Positions 15,551-24,746 of a DNA stretch of 64,000 nucleotides are shown piece after piece (the first letter of the stretch is position 1; each line of letters starts with the position of its first letter). Source of the stretch: UBA11606 sp964504305 (GTDB lineage: Bacteria > Actinomycetota > Acidimicrobiia > Acidimicrobiales > Aldehydirespiratoraceae); NCBI GenBank assembly GCA_964504305.1, contig CAZDEB010000001.1, positions 434,001-498,000 of the forward strand, given 5' to 3'. The position numbers were made by a program, and so were the translations under genes. The notes beneath the pieces are model-generated. The model saw only the letters and a list, made by a program, of their open reading frames with translations. It had not been told where the DNA came from and did no database searches.

Positions 15551-17668
15551 TCAGACCAATTCGGCTACCGAATCTGCTTCGGCTGCGGCCTCGGACGAAT
15601 CCTCTCCGAACTCGTCGTCGAACACTTCGATACGGAAGAACTCGTTGACCAGCGCCCGGCCGCTCGACACGAAGAATACCCCGGCTAGCAGCACCAAGAA
15701 GGCGCCGATGCCGCTGAGGTAACCCCCCTCAGAGGATCTGGCCAAGGACCCGATCCAAGCCGCGGCCATAGCGACGATCGATACGCCGAAGCCCATCGAC
15801 AGAACACTCCATCGCCACTTGTAGTGCTGTTCGGTCTGGCGCGCACCGGCGGCCAAGATCACCGATCCCGCTCCGAGCAGACCGAGCAGCATTAGCCACG
15901 GGCCGAGTCCTGGGCCGGCGTCATTCCAGGAGTCGTGGATTTCTTTCCCAAACCGACGAGCGGCGTTGTAGATGGCAGAGATCTCAACGGCGTTCTGGGC
16001 CGCCATTGCCGGGATGGCTTCGGCTTGTTCGGTCAGACGGGCAACCTCGGCTACGTCGGCTTCGCTCAGAACCGAATTGTCGCGCTGGTCGAACGACCAC
16101 CCGGAGATGGTGCCGACGTACAACATGGCAATGGCGATGACCGCGCCGAACAACTTGTGGGTTTCGAGTTTGTTCGCAACGGGCCGATGCGGCGCATAGG
16201 GCGCATCGGTGCAGGCAAGAACTCCGCCGGCCACAGCGATCAGCATCCCGATCACCGCGACGTAGACGCCGATGCCGTTGCTGTAGTTGACGGCATCGGG
16301 TGACGGACTCATCAGGAGGTAACCCAACGCGCCGCCCAATCCCAAGAACGCGGCCAGCGTTGCACCGTCGGCGCTGAGGTAACGCGGCCCGTCGGGACGG
16401 CTCAGCCTGACGACAGTTGCCAAAATTGCGACCACGGAGGCAATGAGGACCATTACGCCAAAGAACGAACCGCCTTCGGCGTCGAGGCCGCTAAACGCGG
16501 CGCCCGGCAAGTCGAGGTCGGTGAAGCGGCTGTGGCTGGTCACCATGCCGGCGTCTTGACCCCAGGTCAAGAACACCGATATCAACCCGAGCACTGCGCC
16601 GGTGAGGGCGACCTTGAGACCAAGGCTTTCCTTGGCCGCGATTGGAGCGGGGTGCCCGCCGTAGTTGTTCTCCTGGGCTTCTTCGGCCGCAAGAGCATCG
16701 GCGTCTTGGAAAGCGTCTTCGGGGTTCTTGCGGTTGGCCAATGCGGTACGCATGTGGTTGAGCAAGCTCCCTTCGCTGCTTTCGGTCGGCTGCGAGATGC
16801 GGTCGAGAGTGACGGCCACCAAGAAGAAGGCCAAACCAGCAGCCGCACCAGCAGCAACGTCCTGACTCGACAGAGCCCTGAACATCAGCTGCCCGAGACC
16901 GCCGGCTCCCATGATGGCGGCGATGCCGAGCATGGAGATGGCTAGCAGCAACGTTTGGTTGACGCCGGTCATGATCGCCGGACGAGCCAGCGGGATCTGA
17001 ACATCCATGAGAACCCGGTATTCGGGCGCACCGTAGGAACGGCTGGCTTCGACGACGTCCTCGGGGACCTGACGGATGCCGAGGTTGGTGAGACGAATGA
17101 GCGGCGGCAAAGCAAACACCATGGTCACCATGGTCGCTGCGGTCTCGCCCAAGCCGAAGAAGAAGATGAACGGCAGCATGTAGACAAACGAATGCACCAC
17201 TTGCATGGCATCAAGTATTGGTCTGACCACCGCCCACACCGGATCTATTCGACCGCAGGCGATGCCAACCGGTATGCCGATGGCTACGCACAAGATCACC
17301 GCCACGAAAATGAATCCGATTGTCTGCGCGGTTGCGACCCAAAACGCCGAGCCCAAGATCCCGCAGAAGCTCAGGGAGACCAGCGCAAACAAGCCGACCT
17401 TGAGGCTGCGGAACGTCCAGCCGATCAGGAACATGAGTAGCACAATCAGCCACCATGCCCGAACTTCGAGGAAGTTGGTGACAAGTAGGTCGAGGAGGAA
17501 CTGGAACGGCGCCTTGATTGCGTCGAGCAACCATCCCAGTTCGTTGTCGACCCAAAATACGCCTTGTTCGGTCCATTCTCCGAACGGGACCAAGAACTGG
17601 TCGAGTACTTCGTTGTCGAAGAACGACGGCTCGCTGGCTGCATCTGCTTGCTGGAAGAAGTTCATCAC
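15551..17668 (-). CDS. proW: Betaine/proline ABC transporter permease with large extra C-terminal membrane domain
   Basis: The 705-residue protein begins with GTG at 17668 (overlapping the proV stop) or ATG at 17665. Residues about 60-315 form a standard ProW permease domain with the ATPase-contact loop EASRSYGAPEYRVLMDVQIPL-type EAA motif, and GAGGLGQLMFRAL. A charged cytoplasmic stretch (about 320-370) follows. The remaining ~335 residues contain about eight more hydrophobic segments (for example VALTGAVLGLISVFLTWG and LLGLLGAGSVILAAGA) and an acidic tail. Ordinary ProW permeases are about 300-350 residues, so this is roughly twice the usual length. The role of the added domain is unknown; osmosensing or complex stability are guesses. 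Confidence 0.88.
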   Translation of the reverse strand: MMNFFQQADAASEPSFFDNEVLDQFLVPFGEWTEQGVFWVDNELGWLLDAIKAPFQFLLDLLVTNFLEVRAWWLIVLLMFLIGWTFRSLKVGLFALVSLSFCGILGSAFWVATAQTIGFIFVAVILCVAIGIPVGIACGRIDPVWAVVRPILDAMQVVHSFVYMLPFIFFFGLGETAATMVTMVFALPPLIRLTNLGIRQVPEDVVEASRSYGAPEYRVLMDVQIPLARPAIMTGVNQTLLLAISMLGIAAIMGAGGLGQLMFRALSSQDVAAGAAAGLAFFLVAVTLDRISQPTESSEGSLLNHMRTALANRKNPEDAFQDADALAAEEAQENNYGGHPAPIAAKESLGLKVALTGAVLGLISVFLTWGQDAGMVTSHSRFTDLDLPGAAFSGLDAEGGSFFGVMVLIASVVAILATVVRLSRPDGPRYLSADGATLAAFLGLGGALGYLLMSPSPDAVNYSNGIGVYVAVIGMLIAVAGGVLACTDAPYAPHRPVANKLETHKLFGAVIAIAMLYVGTISGWSFDQRDNSVLSEADVAEVARLTEQAEAIPAMAAQNAVEISAIYNAARRFGKEIHDSWNDAGPGLGPWLMLLGLLGAGSVILAAGARQTEQHYKWRWSVLSMGFGVSIVAMAAAWIGSLARSSEGGYLSGIGAFLVLLAGVFFVSSGRALVNEFFRIEVFDDEFGEDSSEAAAEADSVAELV

Positions 17669-18885
17669 ATGAACACCTCTCTCTCGAACTTGTCTATGAG
17701 TTCCTCGACCCGGCCCATTTCTTGCATGATGAGACGGGGATCGAGGTTGCCGACCAGGCGGCCGTCTTCATCGGTTACGGCAATTGGAAGTCCCCGGCCT
17801 GCCGCCGCGTAGACCGTGTTGAGGGTCGAGTTCGCGGTGGTGGAATCGAAGTCGTTTCTGGTGGCGTCGCTGACGCTGGTCTTGCCGGCCGTTGCGGCAT
17901 GAATGCCGTCGGTGGCGGTGAACACGCCCGAAGGCTTGCCGTCGCCACCGACTACAAAAGCGCCGGCACGATCACCGAGTTGGTCGAGGGCATCGGTCAG
18001 CGATGCCGACTCGGACACCGGCTGAGGGTCGAGCATGATCTCCTGCACCTCGATCACTCGTCCCTGGTCGACGTCTTGCACGAATTCGGCGACGTAGCCG
18101 GTGGCGGGTTCGGTGAGGATTTCCTCTGGTGTGCCGATTTGCACGACTTCGCCGTCTTTCATGATGCAAACGCGGTCGCCGATACGCAGCGCCTCGTTCA
18201 GATCGTGGGTGATGAACAAGATGGTCTTGTTCAACTCGCCCATGATCTCCATCATCTCGTCTTGCATCTGACGACGAATCAGTGGGTCGAGAGCACTGAA
18301 AGCTTCGTCCATCAAGAGGATCGGGGGGTCGGCGGCGAGCGCTCGAGCCAAACCGACCCTCTGTTGCATGCCGCCCGAGAGCTGGCTCGGGGCGTAGCCG
18401 GCGTAGGCCTGCAAACCTACGAGCGAAAGGGCCTTGAGCGAGGCGACATCGCGTTGAGCCTTTTCGACTCCTTGAATTTTGAGGCCGTAGCCAACGTTGT
18501 CGATCACCGAGCGGTGGGGGAACAGGGCGAAGTGCTGAAAGACCATTCCGGTCTTTTCGCGTCGAAATTCTTGGAGCGCTCGTCCTTCGAGTTGCTGCAC
18601 GTCGACATCGTCTACGAGCACGCGACCGTTGGTGATGTCGAGCAGCTTGTTGACGGTGCGAATTGCCGTCGACTTACCCGAACCAGAAAGACCCATGATG
18701 ACGAAGATCTCGCCGCGAAGTACTTCGAAGTTGACATCGCGCAGACCAACAACGTGGCCAGTGCGAGCGTGGACCTCGTCCTTTTTCATCCCAGCTTGGG
18801 ACAGCTCGAATGCTCGTCCCCGTGGTTGTGGTCCAAAGATCTTGTAGACCTCTTCGACCCTGACGATCACGTCCGGTTCGGCCAT
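17665..18885 (-). CDS. proV: Betaine/proline ABC transporter ATP-binding protein with CBS domains
   Basis: The start is the ATG at 18883-18885 behind an AGGGGGAAA ribosome-binding sequence, giving 406 residues. The ATPase domain shows Walker A GLSGSGKST, signature LSGGMQQRVGLARAL and Walker B ILLMDEAFSALDP. A C-terminal pair of CBS-like repeats (about 280-400) is typical of OpuA/ProV ATPases and gates transport in response to ionic strength. It leads the proV-proW-proX operon, is coupled to proW by a 4-bp overlap, and is divergent from metY across 196 bp. Confidence 0.93.
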   Translation of the reverse strand: MAEPDVIVRVEEVYKIFGPQPRGRAFELSQAGMKKDEVHARTGHVVGLRDVNFEVLRGEIFVIMGLSGSGKSTAIRTVNKLLDITNGRVLVDDVDVQQLEGRALQEFRREKTGMVFQHFALFPHRSVIDNVGYGLKIQGVEKAQRDVASLKALSLVGLQAYAGYAPSQLSGGMQQRVGLARALAADPPILLMDEAFSALDPLIRRQMQDEMMEIMGELNKTILFITHDLNEALRIGDRVCIMKDGEVVQIGTPEEILTEPATGYVAEFVQDVDQGRVIEVQEIMLDPQPVSESASLTDALDQLGDRAGAFVVGGDGKPSGVFTATDGIHAATAGKTSVSDATRNDFDSTTANSTLNTVYAAAGRGLPIAVTDEDGRLVGNLDPRLIMQEMGRVEELIDKFEREVFM

Positions 18886-19081
18886 TTGATTTTCCCCCTG
18901 AGGTCGCGTGGAAGCGACCAATTCAGTCGAATAGCCTCGGGCAGGTCCGAGACCGACGCCAACCTTGGCCCAAATCGTGGGCGGTTGGCAAGCGCAGCAG
19001 TTGTCGGGCCCGGAACTGTTGGTGTCGGCGAGGGTCTCGCCTACAGTCGCCTGTGTCAGTTGCACGGCTCGGGAGGGCCCC

Positions 19082-20374
19082 ATGATCGAACCCGAGTTCT
19101 TACGATTTGACACGCTGAGCCTGCATGCGGGCCAACAACCCGACCCGACCACGGGCGCGAGGGCTGTCCCTATATATATGACAACTTCGTATGTGTTCGA
19201 CGACAGCGAACACGCGGCGGGACTTTTCAATCTCGAGGTGCCCGGACATTTGTATTCGCGCCTCACGAACCCCACCGTCGCGGTGCTCGAAGAGCGCATT
19301 GCCGCGCTCGAGGGCGGCGTAGGAGCGGTTTGTATCGCTTCAGGGCAAGCGGCGTTTCATCTGGCGGTGGTGACCCTGATGGGCCAAGGCGGTCATATCG
19401 TCGCCAGCCGCAACATTTATGGCGGCACCCATCAGATGCTCAACGTCACGTTGCCGCGGTTTGGAATCACCTGCACCTTCGTCGATCCTCGCAATCCCGA
19501 CGAGTTCGCGGCGGCGATTCGCCCCGAGACCCGTTTGGTGTTCGCCGAGACGCTGGGCAACCCCGGCATCGAAGTCCTGGACATCTCCGCGGTCGCCGAC
19601 ATTGCCCACGCGGCTGGTTTGCCGCTGATGGTCGATGCAACGTTTTCGACGCCGTACTGCATCCGGCCGATCGAACACGGTGCCGACATCGTGATGCATT
19701 CGGTCACCAAGTTCTTGGGCGGCCACGGCGTGGCCCTCGGGGGCGTGCTGGTGGATGGTGGTCGGTTCGACTGGGAAGGGTCGGGCCGCTTCGACACCTT
19801 GACCGAGCCCTACGCCGGCTACCACGGAATTTCGTTTGCCGACGAGTTTGGTCCGGCGGCGTTCATTACTCGGGCTCGCGCCGAAGGCTTGAGAGATTTC
19901 GGTGCCGCGATGAGCCCCGCCAACGCCTTCCAACTTCTGCAGGGGGTGGAGACGTTGCCATTGCGGATGGCCAAGCACGTCGCCAACGCCCGATCGGTAA
20001 CCGAAATGTTGTCGGCCAACGACGCCGTCGACTGGGTCAAGTATCCGAGCGCGCCCGACCACCCCGACCACGACCTGGCCAAGAAGCTCTATCCCAACGG
20101 CACCGGAGCGATCCTCAGTTTCGGCATCAAGGGCGGACGAGAGGCGGGTAAGAAATTCATCGAGTCGGTCAAGCTCGCCTCGCATCTGGCCAACGTTGGT
20201 GACGCCAAGACTTTGGTGTTGCATCCCGCGAGCACGACTCACCAGCAGTTGTCGTCGCAGGATCTGGTCGAGGCCGGCATCGGCGAAGAACTGATCCGAG
20301 TGTCGGTTGGCATCGAAGACGAACGCGACATCATCGACGACCTCAGCGCCGCGCTGAAGATCTCGCAGCGTTAA
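19082..20374 (+). CDS. metY: O-acetylhomoserine sulfhydrylase
   Basis: The ATG at 19082 follows GGGAGGGCCCC, and the protein is 430 residues, the usual MetY size (longer than MetZ because of an insert around GRFDWEGSGRFDTLTEPY). PLP-family signatures include YSRLTNPTVAVLEERIAALE, ASGQAAFHLAVVTLM, the lysine in MHSVTKFLGGHG, and LVLHPASTTHQQL. MetY makes homocysteine from O-acetylhomoserine and sulfide; some members also accept methanethiol. With metZ nearby, the genome has two direct-sulfhydrylation enzymes using differently acylated homoserine. It is followed 9 bp later by an alpha/beta hydrolase gene. Confidence 0.92.
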   Translation: MIEPEFLRFDTLSLHAGQQPDPTTGARAVPIYMTTSYVFDDSEHAAGLFNLEVPGHLYSRLTNPTVAVLEERIAALEGGVGAVCIASGQAAFHLAVVTLMGQGGHIVASRNIYGGTHQMLNVTLPRFGITCTFVDPRNPDEFAAAIRPETRLVFAETLGNPGIEVLDISAVADIAHAAGLPLMVDATFSTPYCIRPIEHGADIVMHSVTKFLGGHGVALGGVLVDGGRFDWEGSGRFDTLTEPYAGYHGISFADEFGPAAFITRARAEGLRDFGAAMSPANAFQLLQGVETLPLRMAKHVANARSVTEMLSANDAVDWVKYPSAPDHPDHDLAKKLYPNGTGAILSFGIKGGREAGKKFIESVKLASHLANVGDAKTLVLHPASTTHQQLSSQDLVEAGIGEELIRVSVGIEDERDIIDDLSAALKISQR

Positions 20375-20383
20375 GGAGCTGTC

Positions 20384-21187
20384 ATGGAGTTCACGGTCAA
20401 CGGAGCAAAAGTTCGCTACGCCAACGGCGGTCATGAGCACGATCCGTCGCAGCCGTCGGTCATGTTGATCCATGGCTCGGGGATGAACCGCACGGTCTGG
20501 CAGATGCAAACCCGCTACCTCGCCCATCACGGTTTTCGTGTTGTTGCGGTCGACTTGCCCGGCCACGGCGGTTCCGATGGTCCACCCATCGCCGAGATCG
20601 AAGCCATGGGCGGGTGGGTTGTCGATCTCGTCGACGCCATGGAGCTCGGACCTACCCACCTGGTAGGCCACTCCATGGGCACCTACATAGCGCTCGAAGC
20701 GGCCAGTCAACGCCCCGAGGCCATCGCGTCGCTCGTGCTGATTGGCACCGCGGCTTCGATGCCCGTGCACCCCGAGTTGCTCGACGCCGCGGCCAACGAT
20801 CTCGGCCATGCCAGCAACTTGATGTCGTCGTGGGGATTCGGCGCTCACGCTCATATCGGCAGCCACGCCACTCCCGGAATGTGGCTAATTGGTGGTTCAA
20901 GGGCGTTGCTCGACGTCTCTCGTCCTCAATCGCTGGCGGTAGATATGCAGGCCTGCAACCAATATCAGGGCGCCGTCCAAGCCGCCGATGCGGTCTCTTG
21001 CCCAACGACGTTCGTCTTGGGATCGCTCGACAAGATGACTCCCAACAAGAAGGCCGCTGACCTCGTAGCGGCAGTGTCGGGATCTCGTGTTGTGAAGCTC
21101 GACGGAGTTGGCCACATGATGCCGATCGAGGCGCCCGACCAAACAAGGGATGCCATCGTCGAAGCGTTGTCGCTGGCGTCGGCTTAG
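20384..21187 (+). CDS. Alpha/beta-hydrolase fold protein
   Basis: The 267-residue cytoplasmic hydrolase has the oxyanion motif IHGSGMN, nucleophile elbow GHSMG (serine near residue 102), acid residue in LGSLDKMTP and histidine in DGVGHMMP. It begins 9 bp after metY with an AAGGAG site, so it is probably in the same transcript. MetX-like homoserine acetyltransferases share this fold but are longer and have different motifs, so this is more likely an esterase or lactonase-type enzyme of unknown substrate. Confidence 0.85.
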   Translation: MEFTVNGAKVRYANGGHEHDPSQPSVMLIHGSGMNRTVWQMQTRYLAHHGFRVVAVDLPGHGGSDGPPIAEIEAMGGWVVDLVDAMELGPTHLVGHSMGTYIALEAASQRPEAIASLVLIGTAASMPVHPELLDAAANDLGHASNLMSSWGFGAHAHIGSHATPGMWLIGGSRALLDVSRPQSLAVDMQACNQYQGAVQAADAVSCPTTFVLGSLDKMTPNKKAADLVAAVSGSRVVKLDGVGHMMPIEAPDQTRDAIVEALSLASA

Positions 21188-21200
21188 CCCCCAACCAAAA

Positions 21201-21806
21201 TTAGCGAGGCTTGCGCCACATCGTTGTGACCACCGGCGCCCCTGACGCAAGCGGGACGGTGCCGGTTGCCTCGAAACCGTGGCGTGCGTAGAGCGGGTCG
21301 TTTCGGGGGTTCGAACTTTCGAGGTAGGCGCCAACGCCTTCGCGGTCACAGCGTTCGGTTACGGCGCGGGGCAGAGCCCCGCCTCGGCCCTGTCCTTGCA
21401 GTTCTTGTCGCACGCCTATGAAGGCGAGGTGAAAGTGAGGGTCCGGTGGATGAATCTTTTCGATGGTCGACAAAGTCCCGAGGGCCCGAGGTAGACGATG
21501 ACGAAACGTTCGCACCACCGCGGGCACGGCTCGAAGGAGTTCGAGGTTCGACGTCTTCCACTCGTCGACCTCGTGCCATACCGCGGCGGCACCGCAGTCG
21601 TTGCTTACCCAAGTCATCTGGGTGGGTTTTGCGAGTTCGGTTCCGACGGTGTGGTTGAACAGGTGCGATAGCCGTGACTCGATGTTGTCGAGGCGGACTA
21701 TCCAGGACAACAACGGATCGTGCGCGAACGCGTTGGCGAGCGTGCTCGCCACTTTGACGTGATCAGCAGCGGTGGCTTGGCGAGCGGCGGGCGGTTCTGG
21801 CCTCAT
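21201..21806 (-). CDS. GNAT-family N-acetyltransferase
   Basis: The 201-residue protein has the acetyl-CoA-binding motif A in FIGVRQELQGQGRGGALPRAV-type form (R-x-x-G-x-G) near residues 130-145, followed by YLESSNPRNDPLYARHGFEATG, typical of GNAT motif B. The N-terminal half (LANAFAHDPLLSWIV) matches the group that acetylates small molecules. The substrate is unknown. It is convergent with the hydrolase gene and lies 9 bp from the end of the pabB-pabC fusion gene on the same strand. Confidence 0.82.
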   Translation of the reverse strand: MRPEPPAARQATAADHVKVASTLANAFAHDPLLSWIVRLDNIESRLSHLFNHTVGTELAKPTQMTWVSNDCGAAAVWHEVDEWKTSNLELLRAVPAVVRTFRHRLPRALGTLSTIEKIHPPDPHFHLAFIGVRQELQGQGRGGALPRAVTERCDREGVGAYLESSNPRNDPLYARHGFEATGTVPLASGAPVVTTMWRKPR

Positions 21807-21815
21807 CGCTCGAGG

Positions 21816-23561
21816 CTAGACCCGATCGAGCCGCGAGGTGGATGGGTGCAGATTGACCTCGGTCCAGCCTCGAACCGAATTGATGAGCCAAAATCGGGTG
21901 GCGCGTCGGAGGTCTTCGATGGTGATCGGCGCCTCGGCGATGCGATGGGTGGCCAGTAGTTCGGCCCGCAAGGTGCCGGGCAACAGGCCACTCTCGATGG
22001 CCGGAGTAAGTCTGTGGTTATCGATTTCGACCACCACGTTAGCGATGGTCGATTCGGTGATCTGGCCCTGGTCGTTCCATAACAAGACGTCGGTGGCGTC
22101 AGGAAAGCGGGCCAGCGCCTGGTCGTAACGGTCGCGGCGAGTGGTCTTGTGACGTAAGAACTCGTCGCCGCGATCTATGGGGCGATCGTCGAGAACAACG
22201 ATCGGCGCCACGACCGCGGTAGGCATCGCCCGAGTCTCCAGTTCGACGGTGCCATCCAAGTCGATCAGCACTCTCACCACGATGCCGGTATCGGCCCTGA
22301 TCGAATCGAGCATGCGCCGGACCTCTTGTTGATCGAGGTCGAAGCCGAAGTGGACTGCGGCGGCGGCCAACCGGTCGAGGTGACGATCGAGCAGGATTGC
22401 TCCGGCGCCGGGTTCCCACGCGATGGTTTCGAGAAGCCGGAATGGTTTGGCGGCCCGGTGCAACACGCGAGCTTTGTCGTGAGCTTCTTGCCATTCGGCG
22501 GTGGGGTCTGAGTCCCACACGATGCCTCCGCCTACGCCGTAGGTTGCGACACCGTTTTGGCGATCAATCCAGGCGGTGCGAATCGCGATGTTGAACTCGA
22601 AGTCTCCTCCGGGTTCGATGGCGCCCACGGCGCCCGTGTAGATGCCTCGGGGAGTTTGTTCGAGATCGGCAATGAATCCCGCCGTTGCGACTTTGGGCGC
22701 GCCAGTGATGGAGGCACCGGGGAAGGTCGCGGCGAATATCTCGTTGAGGCTGGCATCGGAATCGACCGCGACGGTAGAAGTGAGTTGATGAACGGTGGGG
22801 TAACTCTCGACGGTGTGCAGTTCTGGAGTTCGCAAACTTCCGATCTGGGCAAGACGACCGAGATCGTTGCGGGCCATATCGACGATCATGGTGTTCTCGG
22901 CGCGGTCTTTTTCGCTGATGACGAGTTCTTCAGCGAGCGCGGCATCGGTGATCGGGTCGGGATGCCGGGGGCGGGTGCCTTTCATCGGTCGAGTCTCGAG
23001 GGTGTTGGCGCTGCGGCGTAGAAATAGCTCGGGAGATGCAGAACACACCGCGTGATCTCCGAGATCGAGGAACGCCAAATGATCGGCCCGCTGGGCCCGG
23101 CTCATCGCCGCAAACAGAGCTAGTGGGTCGCCGTCGAAATCGGCGGTGAGCCGCATGGTGTAGTTGACCTGGTAGGTCTGACCCGCCGCTATCAACTCTT
23201 TGACTCGACGGATGTCGTCTTCGTAGTCGGCCTGTATCCGAGTCGAGGTCCACTCGCCTATTTGAAAGTCACCGCTGGCGGGGCCGCGCGACGGTCTTGA
23301 TTGGGTGAAGGCCGCGAACGAGGCCAGCGCAACGTCGGGCGATCGCAGTGCTCGCAATGCCGGGTCGAACGCCGGAGCGGCGTCGTAGCTGACCATGCCG
23401 ACGACCCATAATCCGGCGGCCGCCGCGGCTTCGACACCAGCCAGCACGGGGGCAACGTCGGTGAGGTCGTTGGCGACAAAGGATTCGACCGGATTGTCGA
23501 ACGCGATCCAACGGCGTCCCCCTGATGTGGGGTATCTCAGAAGTGCTCGCTGAAGCGACAT
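21816..23561 (-). CDS. pabB: Aminodeoxychorismate synthase component I fused to aminodeoxychorismate lyase (PabB-PabC)
   Basis: The start at 23559-23561 (MSLQRALLRYPTSGG) gives 581 residues. The N-terminal ~390 residues are a chorismate-binding PabB domain, with QTYQVNYTMRL, KGTRPRHPDP, FPGASITGAPK and the C-terminal GGGIVWDSDP. The remaining ~190 residues are a fold-type IV PLP enzyme, with RHKTTRRDRYDQAL (lysine) and NDQGQITESTIANVVVE. The fusion converts aminated chorismate to 4-aminobenzoate for folate synthesis, relevant to an organism relying on tetrahydrofolate one-carbon transfer. The glutaminase subunit PabA is not in the window. Confidence 0.9.
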   Translation of the reverse strand: MSLQRALLRYPTSGGRRWIAFDNPVESFVANDLTDVAPVLAGVEAAAAAGLWVVGMVSYDAAPAFDPALRALRSPDVALASFAAFTQSRPSRGPASGDFQIGEWTSTRIQADYEDDIRRVKELIAAGQTYQVNYTMRLTADFDGDPLALFAAMSRAQRADHLAFLDLGDHAVCSASPELFLRRSANTLETRPMKGTRPRHPDPITDAALAEELVISEKDRAENTMIVDMARNDLGRLAQIGSLRTPELHTVESYPTVHQLTSTVAVDSDASLNEIFAATFPGASITGAPKVATAGFIADLEQTPRGIYTGAVGAIEPGGDFEFNIAIRTAWIDRQNGVATYGVGGGIVWDSDPTAEWQEAHDKARVLHRAAKPFRLLETIAWEPGAGAILLDRHLDRLAAAAVHFGFDLDQQEVRRMLDSIRADTGIVVRVLIDLDGTVELETRAMPTAVVAPIVVLDDRPIDRGDEFLRHKTTRRDRYDQALARFPDATDVLLWNDQGQITESTIANVVVEIDNHRLTPAIESGLLPGTLRAELLATHRIAEAPITIEDLRRATRFWLINSVRGWTEVNLHPSTSRLDRV

Positions 23562-23594
23562 CGATAGAAGTATGCCCGCTACGATTCGGCGTTG

Positions 23595-24746
23595 ATGCCG
23601 CTCACTAGGTACGCCCGCATCGAAGAGTCGCCATATCTGCAACGGGCGCTGAAGTATTGCGACGACGATGCCGCGTTGGCGGTCTACAACCGGATGTACC
23701 ACCTGTTGCATTACGGCGATCCCGTGGCCGAATATTGGGCGCTCATCGACGGCGTCACCCTGTGGGATGTGGCCTATGAGCGCCAGGTAGAAATATCTGG
23801 TCCGGATGCCATGAAGTTTGCTCAAACCCTGGTCACTCGTGATCTGAGTCGTTGCGAAGTTGGCCAGTGCAAGTACGTATTCATGACCAACCCCAACGGC
23901 GGGATCATCGCCGATCCCGTATTGCTACGGCTCGACGATGACCGAGTCTGGCTGAGCGCCGCCGATGCCGATGTGCATCTGTGGTGCCAAGGGCTTGCCC
24001 ATCAATCGCGGCTCGACCTTGTTGTGTCGGTGCCCGACGTTGCGCCAGTGCAGATCCAGGGACCGCGAGCCGTCGATCTGATGACCGACATTTTCGGCGA
24101 TGACATAGCCGACATGGGCTATTTCCGTTTGGGCCAATTTCGTCATAACGGACTCGACTTGGTGATCTCGCGTAGCGGTTGGGGAGAAGCGCTCGGGTAC
24201 GAGGTTTATGTGCAGAACGCCCGGGCCGATAACAACGCCGCGGCCGAGCAATGGTGGGACACGGTTGTGCGGGCCGGCGAGCGTCACGAGCTGACTGTTT
24301 CGGGTCCGAACCATGTTCGCCGAATCGAAGCGGGGATGCTTGCTCACGGCTGTGACATCGACGATCAGACGAACCCGTTTGAGGTCGACATGGGTTACGG
24401 CTGGATGGTCAACCTCGATCACCCCGAAGACTTTGTTGGCCGCGCCGCGCTCGAACAGATTCGGCGCGACGGCCCAACCCGTCGTCTGGTTGGCGTCGAT
24501 ATCGATGGACCGTCGCTCGGCTCGTTCATCGACGGCCTCATGCCGAGGCCGCTCGACGTGATTGTCGGTGACCGCATTGTCGGGAGCCTCACGTCGGCCT
24601 GCTTCTCGCCGCGGCTCAACAAGAACATTGGATACGCAATGGTGCCGATCGAACGGTCCGATCTCGGCACCACATTCACTATCAATCATCCTCGCTTCGG
24701 TTCTCTCGATGCCGTAGCAGTACAGAAACCTCATTGGTGCCCATGA
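23595..24746 (+). CDS. dmdA: DmdA-like DMSP demethylase (GcvT family)
   Basis: The start is ATG at 23595 (a TTG at 23592 is in frame), giving 383 residues, close to the usual ~370. The protein follows the SAR11 DmdA pattern: LWDVAYERQVEISGPDA, VFMTNPNGGIIADPVLL, APVQIQGPRA and SRSGWGEALGYEVYVQN. DmdA moves a methyl group from DMSP to tetrahydrofolate, giving methylmercaptopropionate. The stop overlaps the ATG of the next gene, an MFS transporter, suggesting co-expression. Another GcvT-like aminomethyltransferase acting on a different methylated substrate is the alternative; phylogeny would decide. Confidence 0.72.
   Translation: MPLTRYARIEESPYLQRALKYCDDDAALAVYNRMYHLLHYGDPVAEYWALIDGVTLWDVAYERQVEISGPDAMKFAQTLVTRDLSRCEVGQCKYVFMTNPNGGIIADPVLLRLDDDRVWLSAADADVHLWCQGLAHQSRLDLVVSVPDVAPVQIQGPRAVDLMTDIFGDDIADMGYFRLGQFRHNGLDLVISRSGWGEALGYEVYVQNARADNNAAAEQWWDTVVRAGERHELTVSGPNHVRRIEAGMLAHGCDIDDQTNPFEVDMGYGWMVNLDHPEDFVGRAALEQIRRDGPTRRLVGVDIDGPSLGSFIDGLMPRPLDVIVGDRIVGSLTSACFSPRLNKNIGYAMVPIERSDLGTTFTINHPRFGSLDAVAVQKPHWCP

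Noticed and set aside
17518..19110. Long plus-strand open frame (530 codons) opposite proV/proW
   Set aside because: It is antisense to two clear ABC transporter genes and its translation has no recognisable domain; it is a product of high GC content.
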